Of a stretch of 64,000 nucleotides of DNA, positions 9,861-18,303 are shown in pieces. Source of the stretch: Vibrio marinisediminis. Its GTDB lineage: Bacteria > Pseudomonadota > Gammaproteobacteria > Enterobacterales > Vibrionaceae. The number at the start of each line of letters is the position of its first letter. The stretch's first letter is position 1. Below the pieces are notes generated by a model. The model did no database searches. It saw only the letters and a list, made by a program, of their open reading frames with translations, and was not told the DNA's origin. The stretch spans positions 1 through 64,000 of the forward strand of contig NZ_JACFYF010000004.1 in assembly GCF_014050145.1 (NCBI RefSeq), written 5' to 3'. The translations under genes and the position numbers were made by a program.

Positions 9861-10739
9861 ATGAAAACTAAATTAGCTCTTCTGCTTATACTGGCGAGTT
9901 CGACCGCTGTTGCTCAAGAAAACAAGGTGTTAACCAGTATTAAGCCTATTCAAATGATTGCTCAGGAGATCATGCAGGGAGTAAGTGAGCCTGACGTATT
10001 ACTGAAATCAAACGCATCGCCTCATGACTACGCGCTGAAACCGTCAGATGTTAAGAAAATCAAAGATGCAGGGATGGTGATATGGTACGGCAAAGACTTG
10101 GAACCATTCTTAGCCAATATACTTGAACAACAATCATCGGCTGTTGAACTGTCGAAAATAGAGGGCTTAGCCTTACGAGAATTTAGCCATGACGGTCATG
10201 ATCATGATGGACACGACCATGGCAACTACGACCCGCATTTTTGGTTGGGGTACCAACCAACATTGCAAGTGGCTAAATATATCGCGGATCAATTAAGCGT
10301 TATGGATGCACCTCATGCGGAATTATATCAAAGTAACTATGATCATTTTGCTCAGCAATACCAAGCTAAGAAAGTACAAATTACGAAACGTTTGCAACCT
10401 GTACGAGATCAAGGTTACTACGTATTTCATGATGCCTATGGTTATTTTGAGCAAGATTACCAACTGAATCACTTAGGTCACTTTACCGTCAGTCCTGATC
10501 GTAAACCCGGTGCAAAAACCTTGATAAAGATTCGCAGCGAACTTAAAAATCAGAAAGCGAAGTGTGTCTTTTCTGAGCCGCAGTATACCCCAGCAGTTAT
10601 TGAATCTGTTATGCGTGGCAGCCAAGCTAAACTCGGTGTGTTAGACCCTGTCGCGTCGACGATTGCGGTAAAACCAGGCAGTTATTTTGAGTATCTTGAC
10701 CAGATATCTCAGAGCTTTACTCAATGTTTAAGTGAATAG
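9861..10739 (+). CDS. znuA: Periplasmic zinc-binding protein ZnuA
   Basis: ZnuA captures zinc in the periplasm and delivers it to ZnuBC. The 292-residue product starts with a signal peptide (MKTKLALLLILASSTAVAQE). It has the cluster A-I substrate-binding fold with a metal-binding His in NASPHDY and a His/Asp-rich loop (HDGHDHDGHDHGNYDPHFW), the expected ZnuA signature separating it from manganese-binding relatives. A Zur box lies 39 bp upstream. Confidence 0.95.
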   Translation: MKTKLALLLILASSTAVAQENKVLTSIKPIQMIAQEIMQGVSEPDVLLKSNASPHDYALKPSDVKKIKDAGMVIWYGKDLEPFLANILEQQSSAVELSKIEGLALREFSHDGHDHDGHDHGNYDPHFWLGYQPTLQVAKYIADQLSVMDAPHAELYQSNYDHFAQQYQAKKVQITKRLQPVRDQGYYVFHDAYGYFEQDYQLNHLGHFTVSPDRKPGAKTLIKIRSELKNQKAKCVFSEPQYTPAVIESVMRGSQAKLGVLDPVASTIAVKPGSYFEYLDQISQSFTQCLSE

Positions 10740-10874
10740 TATTTCGTTTTAGCAAGATTGTTCTGTGTAACAAGATAGATTCAGTATTCAAGCAAGTGAT
10801 TATCAAATAGAATATGGCGTAATTTGCATCATTAGATGCTGAACTAACGCATTCATTTAAATACGGATTTATGA

Positions 10875-13800
10875 ATGCTAGGGAACTTGTTAGTGAAACA
10901 CGCCTTTTGGGTCACCTTGCTCTACTTTGTGACACAGATAGTTTACGCCTTTGACTCTTCACCGTCGGTGTTTTACCCACTACCGACGGAGGGGCAAGGG
11001 CGTGTGTTTGCTGCTAAACAGTTATCCCTCGCGGAAAATGGCGGCTTGTGGATCCATGATGTTCACGGAAAAGTGCACTTTTTCGACGGGCAATCGGTCG
11101 CACCCAAACGGGGGTCTGCGCTCCCGTACCCTACCAACCAGCTTGTAGTGCAAAATGACCACTTTTGGACTTACGACGCTAATCTTGTTTATCGCTCTAC
11201 CGCTTATCATCAACGTGAAGTGGTGTTTGAGTTACCTCCTGGAAGCGAAATCACGCAAATTGGATCCGTTGAGGATTATATCTGGGTTATAGACGCAGCA
11301 AACTTTTATAGCTATCGAATATCAGATGGCGCCTTTGAAACCTACTCCTTGATGGAACTGTATCGCTACAATCAATCGGTTGTTCGTGCGACGAATGATG
11401 CGTTGCGCGTAAAAGATCGTTGGGTTTTGGCTACCAATGGCGGTGTTTTTGTTTCACAGGAGCGAGGATTTAGACATGTTGCGCGCTCTAAAGGCAATGC
11501 GATAAACAAACTGTACTACTCAGAAAATCGACGCGAGCTTATCGTCGGCTCTAGTAAAGGTGCGATTGTCTATGATCTCAATAATACCTCTAAACCTAAG
11601 TTTATTGTTCCTGCACCCAACGTCACCGCAATGGCTGAGACAACGAGTGCTTATTGGTTAGGTACAGAAAATGGTTTATACGTCTATTCATTCATTACTG
11701 GCAAAATAAGCAAATATTCCGGTGAGCGAGATGCTGGCTTGGCATTAAATGGTCGGCGCATTCACTCTGTACTCAATGATAATCGAGGAGGAATGTGGAT
11801 AGCGACCAATAAAGGGATTCACTATTTCTCCTTATTTGGCGATAAGTTTACCCGTTTCCATATCAATGACTTGAATACGGATGCCTATCATAGCAAAACT
11901 AATAATTTGGTTGCGATGAGTAATAAGCAGGGATACTGGGTGATCAGTTCGACGGGGCTTTCTCGCACCTTAAAAGGAAATGAAAAAAATAAGCAACGCA
12001 TTTTCTCAGGTACTGTGTATAGCCTTGTTGAGCGTGAAGGCATGGTGTGGCTAGCGACTAATCAAGGCGTTGTTGCTTTGGATGCTGTAACCGGTGAGAA
12101 ACTCAATGATGCACCAATACCTCAGGCGTTGATAGATAGAAGGGTGACTCATTTAGCGCTCGATCGTCATGGTGATATTTGGGTGGCAAATAATGAAAAT
12201 GTTTGGCGCTATGATGTAAATCGTCGTGAATTGAAAGTAGTTGCTGAACAATGGATGTTATTAGCCTACGGCGTATCTAAACTCAAAAGCATGATGATAT
12301 CGAGCTTGGATGAGTTGCTTTTGGGTACCGAGCATGGCGTTTATCTACTCAAGAATGAGCAACTTAAGTTCATTACACCGAGTTCAAATTATGGATCAGT
12401 CCTTAGCATGGACGAAGGACACCTAAACCAAATTTGGATAGCCAGTAGCTATGGTGTGAATATTTTAGACACCAAAACAGGGCTACTACTTCCCGTCCCG
12501 TTGGTAGATGAGCACGTTGGTCCACAGTGTTTAGTCAGCGCAGAAAATGGCGCCTGGTTGACTTCCTCAGCAGGGTTAAGTCATTACAATTTAAAAGGCG
12601 AGTTTCTTGCGCATTATGGTCAGCCTTTTGGTTTGATTAATAACGAATTCCAATCTGATTTCTGTCTTCTTGATACATACAATCATGATTTCTTATTGCT
12701 TGGTTCGTGGCATAGCTTGATCAGGGTTAACAGTAAAGATTTGATGGTAAGCCCACTTCCTGAAGCGAATGTCTTATTTTCTCAGGTAAGAGTAGGGCAA
12801 GAGCTTGTTGCATTTGGTTCGGTTTTTCAGTCGAAAATTGTTGCGTCTTATGGCGAGTCGATTTCCGTTCAGATGGGGATCTTGCCACATATCGGCGGGT
12901 CATCATTGGAGTATCGACTAAACAATGAGAGCACTTGGACTCAGCTTGATGGGTATCAGATTGCGATGGAAGGGCTTATCCCTGGAAAATATAAGCTGCA
13001 CGTCAGACCCGTCGTCAACGGGGTCAAACGTGGCAGTGAGAAAAGTATCACATTCATAGTGACTGAGCCTTGGTATTTGAGCTCGATAGCATTTGTTATG
13101 TATGTAGGATTGGCGCTAGCACTCTTGTTCGGTTCCGTTTATTGGCGTTCGAGAATGATGGCGAGCGCAAACAGAAAACTAAAAGCTCAAGTAGCGCTTA
13201 AAACTAATCAGTTGCGTCATCAAAGTCGAATATTATTGAGCAATAACCATCAATTACGTAAGCAACTGCAAGTGCGTAGATTAATATTCAGCCAAGCTAT
13301 TCAATCGTTTAGAGAAAGATTGAAGAAACCAGAACAAATTGATGAAAGTGCTAATTACGCGGCACATCGACGCATGGCAGATCAAATTTCGTATGAATTG
13401 GAATTGTTGCTTAATGTGAGAGAGTCTCAAGGTAAAGATTCGCCCGCTTATAACTTGTCGATGATTTTCAATTCAACATTAGATGGGTGGCGCGAAGAAC
13501 TCGCCAAAGCCGGTATTTCAGTAGAGATTGACTCTTCAGAGGAGAGTGACGCTTACGTCTTGTTGAACTATTTTAATCTTGATGTGTTGTTGAACTTATT
13601 CTTTGATGGTTTAGTTAAACGCTGTTTCAGGCACCAAGTGGTGCATGTCGAGATATCGTGCAATGAGACGGATGTTAATCTATTAATTACCGATTACGGG
13701 CTTCCTATTGATATTGAAGGGGAAGGTTCTTGGGGAGAGGTTTCTAAGCTGGTTGATAGTAGCGGTGGTTCACTGTCAATTGAAGAAGGAGAAGGGCAGA

Positions 13801-14237
13801 ACGTGGTTTTGCTTTCTTGGCCTCGCAGTCAAGCCTTTGATGAAAACTCCGTCGTGGAATTTGATAGCTTCAAGATTAAAAGCGTCAATAATGAAACTGA
13901 AGACCCATTTATCGAACGATTAGAAGAATTAGTACGGTTGCACTTTAGTGACCCTGAATTTAGTACGTCAACGGCGGCTAAAATGCTATTTGTGTCTGAA
14001 CGTAGCTTACAGCGGCGTTTCAAAGGAGCGACACAAAGGACCTTCTCTGATTACCTGAGCGAAGTTAGATTAGACAATGCGTGCCGACATCTATTGGCGG
14101 GGGTTAAAGTGGCGGATGTTGCCTATGATTGCGGATTCAATGATCCTTCATACTTTAGCCAGCGCTTCAAGCATCGTTTTGGAGTGTCACCGACTCAATT
14201 TGTTGAACAAAGAGATAATCGTGAAGAGTTGTTGTAG
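10875..14237 (+). CDS. tfoS: Membrane-bound AraC-type regulator TfoS (chitin sensing, competence)
   Basis: The 1120-residue protein has a signal-anchor N-terminus, a large periplasmic beta-propeller made of two-component-regulator repeats (about 40-650), a Y_Y_Y domain (about 665-730), and one transmembrane helix (about 737-757). Inside the cell come a coiled coil, a degenerate histidine-kinase ATPase-like region (about 895-985), and a C-terminal AraC helix-turn-helix (about 1010-1115). It has no receiver domain, no HisKA histidine and no GxG ATP-lid. This architecture, and its place between znuA and feoA, match TfoS of V. cholerae, which responds to chitin oligosaccharides and activates the sRNA gene tfoR. 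The ATG at 10875 lacks a ribosome binding site. A GTG at 10893 preceded by AGGGAA is an alternative start. Confidence 0.87.
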   Translation: MLGNLLVKHAFWVTLLYFVTQIVYAFDSSPSVFYPLPTEGQGRVFAAKQLSLAENGGLWIHDVHGKVHFFDGQSVAPKRGSALPYPTNQLVVQNDHFWTYDANLVYRSTAYHQREVVFELPPGSEITQIGSVEDYIWVIDAANFYSYRISDGAFETYSLMELYRYNQSVVRATNDALRVKDRWVLATNGGVFVSQERGFRHVARSKGNAINKLYYSENRRELIVGSSKGAIVYDLNNTSKPKFIVPAPNVTAMAETTSAYWLGTENGLYVYSFITGKISKYSGERDAGLALNGRRIHSVLNDNRGGMWIATNKGIHYFSLFGDKFTRFHINDLNTDAYHSKTNNLVAMSNKQGYWVISSTGLSRTLKGNEKNKQRIFSGTVYSLVEREGMVWLATNQGVVALDAVTGEKLNDAPIPQALIDRRVTHLALDRHGDIWVANNENVWRYDVNRRELKVVAEQWMLLAYGVSKLKSMMISSLDELLLGTEHGVYLLKNEQLKFITPSSNYGSVLSMDEGHLNQIWIASSYGVNILDTKTGLLLPVPLVDEHVGPQCLVSAENGAWLTSSAGLSHYNLKGEFLAHYGQPFGLINNEFQSDFCLLDTYNHDFLLLGSWHSLIRVNSKDLMVSPLPEANVLFSQVRVGQELVAFGSVFQSKIVASYGESISVQMGILPHIGGSSLEYRLNNESTWTQLDGYQIAMEGLIPGKYKLHVRPVVNGVKRGSEKSITFIVTEPWYLSSIAFVMYVGLALALLFGSVYWRSRMMASANRKLKAQVALKTNQLRHQSRILLSNNHQLRKQLQVRRLIFSQAIQSFRERLKKPEQIDESANYAAHRRMADQISYELELLLNVRESQGKDSPAYNLSMIFNSTLDGWREELAKAGISVEIDSSEESDAYVLLNYFNLDVLLNLFFDGLVKRCFRHQVVHVEISCNETDVNLLITDYGLPIDIEGEGSWGEVSKLVDSSGGSLSIEEGEGQNVVLLSWPRSQAFDENSVVEFDSFKIKSVNNETEDPFIERLEELVRLHFSDPEFSTSTAAKMLFVSERSLQRRFKGATQRTFSDYLSEVRLDNACRHLLAGVKVADVAYDCGFNDPSYFSQRFKHRFGVSPTQFVEQRDNREELL

Positions 14238-14251
14238 AAATAGACCTCGTC

Positions 14252-14273
14252 AAAGCACCGTTTACGGTGCTTT
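14252..14273 (+). terminator. Terminator hairpin after tfoS
   Basis: AAAGCACCG and CGGTGCTTT arms around a short TTTA loop, 14 bp after the tfoS stop. The U-tract is short, so termination may be partial. Confidence 0.65.
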
Positions 14274-14503
14274 CAATCATCCGAACTACCTTTATCCCAA
14301 TATCCTATTATTCTAATTCGAGTAATGTGCGCGGCTCAGGCGTACTTAGAATCTACATACCGAACGTTAACCGTACTCTCACGCTAGTATCAAATTTTTA
14401 TCAGAAAATTAACGCTAGTGTATTGAGCGTTATGCGTGCTGTGGGCTAAGTACAATAAGGGATGAGAATAAAACGTAACTGGCGTAGAAAACAAAAAACG
14501 AAG

Positions 14504-14610
14504 AAAAAAAATATCGTGGTATAGCCGGGGGGACTATACCACGGGTGTCAAGGACACCTTCGCTTGCTGCCGGAGTGGTGCGTATGCACCACCTCTGGAA
14601 TAATTTGTCA
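14504..14610 (-). ncRNA. tfoR: Candidate TfoR sRNA (5' end uncertain)
   Basis: Read on the minus strand, three hairpins follow one another: GTGGTGC/GCACCAC (14575-14592, extended by flanking pairs), GGTGTC/GACACC (14544-14558), and a strong terminator with arms CGTGGTATAG/CTATACCACG (14515-14543) ending in eight U (14511-14504). The gene lies between tfoS and feoA, where V. cholerae carries tfoR, an RNA of about 102 nt that activates tfoX translation. An RNA from about 14608 to the U-tract would have that length. Transcription converges on tfoS. The 5' end is a guess: a TATAGT at 14638-14643 could make a longer RNA. Confidence 0.65.
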
Positions 14611-14930
14611 AAAGGCTTTGTGTGCCCGACGGAAATTACTATAAGCAAGTTAACTTTTTTTACTTATAAAATTAACGCCAAGATGACATAAGATTTGCGA
14701 CATTAACGCAAGTGGTTGATATTTAAAGGTATAAATGAGTTATTAAGCTAAATTAAAATTAATGAAGAATTATGAAGGAAAGTGCATGAGCTAAAATTGA
14801 CGTTTTTAACGAGCGTGTTATTGACGAATTTTACGTTTATCAACGGCAGTATTTAAGTTCGTTCCATTATCGCAAAATTTGATTTCGGACAAGAATTCCA
14901 CTGTACTGATTCGCTATTATTAGAAATATA

Positions 14931-14949
14931 AATGGTAATTACTATCATT
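14931..14949. promoter_or_regulatory. Fur box upstream of feoA
   Basis: AATGGTAATTACTATCATT matches the 19-bp Fur consensus AATGATAATNATTATCATT at all but two fixed positions. A TATAAA -10 candidate (14927-14932) overlaps it, so Fur binding would block the feo promoter when iron is plentiful. Confidence 0.85.
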
Positions 14950-14980
14950 ACCAAGACCAATTACAAAACTGGAATTTCCC

Positions 14981-15208
14981 ATGCAATTGTCGAAACTACT
15001 TCAAGGGCAACAGGCAACGATTACCGGCTTTTCTGAACTATCAAATGATGTACGAAAAAAGCTAATGGTAATGGGGCTTTTGCCTAATACACCGATCAAA
15101 CTTATCCGCTTTGCTCCTATGGGAGACCCCCTACAAGTTGAAGTTCGTGGTGTATCTATTGCAGTACGAACTAATATTGCCGATGCAATTCTGGTAGAGG
15201 TTAAGTAA
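14981..15208 (+). CDS. feoA: Ferrous iron transport accessory protein FeoA
   Basis: The 75-residue cytoplasmic SH3-like protein belongs to the FeoA family (GFSELSNDVRKKLMVMGLLP, then the beta-rich C-terminus). FeoA assists the FeoB transporter. In V. cholerae FeoA, FeoB and FeoC form one large complex. The stop codon overlaps the feoB start (TAATG), so the two are translationally coupled. Confidence 0.95.
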   Translation: MQLSKLLQGQQATITGFSELSNDVRKKLMVMGLLPNTPIKLIRFAPMGDPLQVEVRGVSIAVRTNIADAILVEVK

Positions 15209-17478
15209 TGCAGTATCAAATTCTAACTGTAGGTAACCCTAACAGTGGTAAAACGACGCTTTTTAACGGTTTAACTGGAGCCAAGCAACAAGTAGGTAAC
15301 TGGGCTGGTGTTACAGTAGAGAAGAAAACAGGTAGATACACACATTCTGGTGACGAATTTCTACTGACCGATCTACCTGGTATTTACGCACTGGATAGTG
15401 GCAACGATGGTAATAGCATTGATGAGTCTATTGCATCACGTGCGGTATTGACTCACCCAGCTGATCTGATAATCAATGTCGTGGATGCGACTTGTTTAGA
15501 GCGCAGCCTTTACATGACGCTTCAGCTTCGTGAGCTTGGTCGCCCTATGGTGGTTGTGCTCAACAAGATGGATGCCCTTAAGCGTGAGCGTCAAGTTATC
15601 GATCTAAAAGCATTGGAAAAAGTACTAGGTTGTCCGGTTATTGCCATTTCAGCTAACAACAAAGCGCAAATTCACGAATTCAAAGAGTTATTGCATAAAG
15701 TCGTTGTGCAAGGTGTCACGCTTGATGCGATGAAGCTTGATTATAGTTGTGAGTTTGAGAGCGCTTTAGATGCGCTAGAGACAAATTTTTCGGGACAAGA
15801 ATCGGCGGCGCGAGCATTAGCTATTCGAGCTCTAGAAAATGATGTGCTTGTTCTGAACTCGCTGAAACCGGAGCAACGCGAACTCGTTACCCAGCAAATT
15901 GCATCACTAGATCTTGATGTTGACTTACATGTTGCTGATACCAAATACACCTTTTTGCATGAACAGTGCAAGAAAGTGCGCCGTAGTGAAGGTAAGTTAA
16001 GCCACAGCTTTACTGAGAAAGTGGATAGCGTAATCCTAAATAAATGGGTCGGCGTACCATTCTTCTTTGTTGTTATGTACCTAATGTTCATGTTCTCAAT
16101 TAACGTTGGTGGCGCCTTTATCGACTTCTTTGATATTGGTGTTGGCGCACTGTTAGTTGATGGTGGACACTATTTGCTTGATGGGCATCTACCAGTATGG
16201 TTAGTGACACTCATTGCTGATGGTCTTGGTGGCGGTATCCAAACCGTTGCGACCTTTATCCCTGTGATCGCTTGCCTGTATCTGTTCTTAGCACTGTTGG
16301 AAAGCTCGGGTTATATGTCACGCGCGGCGTTCGTTTTGGATAAAGTCATGCAGAAAATTGGTCTGCCTGGCAAAGCGTTTGTACCGTTAGTGCTTGGTTT
16401 TGGCTGTAACGTACCGTCAATTATGGCGACTCGTACCCTAGACCAAGAGCGTGAGCGTAAACTAGCCGCATCAATGGCTCCGTTTATGTCGTGTGGTGCG
16501 CGTTTACCAGTTTACGCCTTATTCGCGGCGGCATTCTTTCCTGAAAGTGGTCAAAACGTTGTTTTCTCTCTTTATGTGCTTGGTATTGTTGCGGCGGTGT
16601 TTACTGGTCTCGTTCTTAAAAATACCTTATACCCAGGTTCGAGCGATAGCCTAGTGATGGAGATGCCAGACTACGAGCTACCGACGATGCAAAATGTACT
16701 GATCAAAACATGGCAGAAACTAAAGCGCTTTGTACTTGGTGCTGGCAAAACGATCGTTGTGGTTGTGACCATTTTGAGCTTTTTCAACTCATTAGGGATG
16801 GATGGCTCGTTTGGCAATGAAGACACCGAAAACTCAGTACTTTCTCGTGCTTCGCAAGTCGTGACACCAGTCTTTGGACCTATTGGCGTTCAAGATGACA
16901 ACTGGCCGGCAACCGTTGGTATTATTACCGGTATCTTTGCTAAAGAAGCCGTGGTTGGTACGCTGAATAGTCTTTATGCTCCAGCCGATGGCGAAGATGC
17001 GGAATATGACTTAATGGCGAGCTTAGAAGAAGCGGCTATGAGTATTCCTGACAATCTAGCGGGCTTAAATTACTCAGATCCGTTAGGTGTTGAAGTTGGC
17101 GATCTGACGAATAGTTCAGCTGTTGCGGAAGAGCAAGAAGTTGACGCGTCCATCTTTGGCAACCTAAAAGGCTACTTTGTTTCAGGTAATGCTGCGTTCT
17201 CTTACTTAATCTTTATTTTGTTGTACACCCCTTGTGTGGCAGCTATGGGCGCCTATGTTCGTGAGTTTGGTCAAAAGTATGCACGCTTTATCGCCGTGTG
17301 GACTATGGGTCTAGCTTACGGTAGCGCTGCCTTGTTCTATCAAGCGACCCACTTCGCCGATCACCCAGCAACGAGTACCGCTTGGATTGCCGGCATTCTG
17401 CTAGCGAGTGTGGTGGTATACCGACTATTAAAATCGGCGGGTAACAAACAACAACCGCTTGAGGCTCAAATTGCATGA
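15208..17478 (+). CDS. feoB: Ferrous iron transporter FeoB
   Basis: The 756-residue inner-membrane ferrous iron importer has an N-terminal G domain with G1 GNPNSGKTT (residues 9-17), G3 DLPG and G4 NKMD. A helical guanine-dissociation-inhibitor-like region follows, then the polytopic core with two Gate motifs (about 285-745). A polar segment near residues 590-645 interrupts the last helices. It is the second gene of feoABC; its stop overlaps the feoC ATG by 4 bp. Confidence 0.96.
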   Translation: MQYQILTVGNPNSGKTTLFNGLTGAKQQVGNWAGVTVEKKTGRYTHSGDEFLLTDLPGIYALDSGNDGNSIDESIASRAVLTHPADLIINVVDATCLERSLYMTLQLRELGRPMVVVLNKMDALKRERQVIDLKALEKVLGCPVIAISANNKAQIHEFKELLHKVVVQGVTLDAMKLDYSCEFESALDALETNFSGQESAARALAIRALENDVLVLNSLKPEQRELVTQQIASLDLDVDLHVADTKYTFLHEQCKKVRRSEGKLSHSFTEKVDSVILNKWVGVPFFFVVMYLMFMFSINVGGAFIDFFDIGVGALLVDGGHYLLDGHLPVWLVTLIADGLGGGIQTVATFIPVIACLYLFLALLESSGYMSRAAFVLDKVMQKIGLPGKAFVPLVLGFGCNVPSIMATRTLDQERERKLAASMAPFMSCGARLPVYALFAAAFFPESGQNVVFSLYVLGIVAAVFTGLVLKNTLYPGSSDSLVMEMPDYELPTMQNVLIKTWQKLKRFVLGAGKTIVVVVTILSFFNSLGMDGSFGNEDTENSVLSRASQVVTPVFGPIGVQDDNWPATVGIITGIFAKEAVVGTLNSLYAPADGEDAEYDLMASLEEAAMSIPDNLAGLNYSDPLGVEVGDLTNSSAVAEEQEVDASIFGNLKGYFVSGNAAFSYLIFILLYTPCVAAMGAYVREFGQKYARFIAVWTMGLAYGSAALFYQATHFADHPATSTAWIAGILLASVVVYRLLKSAGNKQQPLEAQIA

Positions 17479-17705
17479 TATTGACTGAACTGAAGCAGTA
17501 CATTGATGCACAGGGTAGTGCTTCGCGTAGCGAACTGGCGAAAAAATTTGCCTTGAGTGAAGATGGTGTGGATGCGATGTTGTCTGTTTGGATTAAGAAA
17601 GGTGTCATTTCTCGTATGATTGATACCAACAAAGCAGATAAGGTGACGCGGATACGGTATTCAGTCAATAAACAAGATGGGTTGTCATTAACCGTCACGA
17701 TGTAA
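17475..17705 (+). CDS. feoC: Feo system small protein FeoC
   Basis: The 76-residue winged-helix protein fits FeoC (MILTELKQYIDAQGSASRSE, helix-turn-helix over residues 15-50). It has no cysteine at all, so it cannot carry the iron-sulfur cluster proposed for enterobacterial FeoC; my recollection is that other Vibrio FeoC proteins are also cysteine-poor. It probably acts as a structural partner of FeoB. It starts inside the feoB stop (ATGA). Confidence 0.88.
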   Translation: MILTELKQYIDAQGSASRSELAKKFALSEDGVDAMLSVWIKKGVISRMIDTNKADKVTRIRYSVNKQDGLSLTVTM

Positions 17706-17710
17706 AACAG

Positions 17711-17740
17711 AAAACGCCACTTTTTGAAGTGGCGTTTTTT
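17711..17740 (+). terminator. Terminator of feoABC
   Basis: AAAACGCCACTT, TTTG loop, AAGTGGCGTTTTTT, 6 bp after the feoC stop. Confidence 0.9.
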
Positions 17741-17769
17741 ATGGCTTGTTAGTGGTTGTTGAATACGAA

Positions 17770-18198
17770 CTAAGCTTTGATAAATAAACTACTCAAGCCG
17801 AGAACATTGCCAATGCGAGCGGCTATTTCTTGCTGCTCTGTTTCACTTCTAAATTCCCCTTGGGTGTTACCCCAAACAGGTCCAGGCCATGCGATATCGT
17901 CTTTGAAACGGGCGATATGATGAATATGCAGTTGCGGAACCATGTTACCCAGTGCACCTAAGTTTAGCTTTTCTGGTTGAAACGTCGCTTCTAGAGCTTG
18001 GCTTACCGCTTGAGACTCTAGCAGGAACTGCTGCTGCTCTTGCATTGGCAAGTGATGCAGCTCTTTTAGGTTCGCGCGTTTAGGAACGAGAATAACCCAC
18101 GGTACCGCATTGTCTTTATGCAGTAGTGCAATACAAAGCGGAAATTGACCAAGAACGGTGGTGTCTTTCGCCAATTGAGGATGCAATTCAAAGCTCAT
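17770..18198 (-). CDS. HIT (histidine triad) family protein
   Basis: The ~142-residue protein carries the histidine triad motif QLHIHHIAR, which binds the nucleotide alpha-phosphate in HIT hydrolases, within a beta-sheet core (CIALLHKDNAVPWVILVPKR). The exact substrate cannot be told from sequence; family members hydrolyse adenylylated or dinucleotide substrates. I chose the ATG at 18198 (MSFELHPQL). In-frame ATGs at 18210 and 18270 exist, but the longest form would run through the argS terminator hairpin. It lies downstream of argS on the same strand. Confidence 0.85.
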   Translation of the reverse strand: MSFELHPQLAKDTTVLGQFPLCIALLHKDNAVPWVILVPKRANLKELHHLPMQEQQQFLLESQAVSQALEATFQPEKLNLGALGNMVPQLHIHHIARFKDDIAWPGPVWGNTQGEFRSETEQQEIAARIGNVLGLSSLFIKA

Positions 18199-18245
18199 TG
18201 TGTTGTCCATTTTGCTGGTGTGACTTAAGTATATCGCAGATAAAA

Positions 18246-18277
18246 CAAAAGGTTGACGCATACACGCCAACCTTTTT
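18246..18277 (-). terminator. Terminator of argS
   Basis: On the minus strand, AAAAGGTTG, a 12-base loop, then CAACCTTTTG, located about 25 bp after the argS stop. The plus-strand copy also ends in a T-run. Confidence 0.7.
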
Positions 18278-18303
18278 AGTTTAATCGAGTCAATCTTGAA
18301 AGA

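Larger units (their letters stand above)
14238..14980. other. Long tfoS-feoA intergenic region
   Basis: These 743 bp contain no credible protein gene. They hold the tfoS terminator, an unassigned stretch (14280-14500), the minus-strand sRNA locus (14504 to about 14610), an AT-rich segment (about 14640-14880) that would be the upstream control region of the sRNA, and the Fur-controlled feoA promoter. Confidence 0.8.

Noticed and set aside
14606-14611. Consensus-like TTGACA on the minus strand as the -35 of the tfoR-like sRNA
   Set aside because: It would place the transcript start near 14576, inside the first hairpin and too short for the expected RNA; the paired TGCATA lies in that hairpin.
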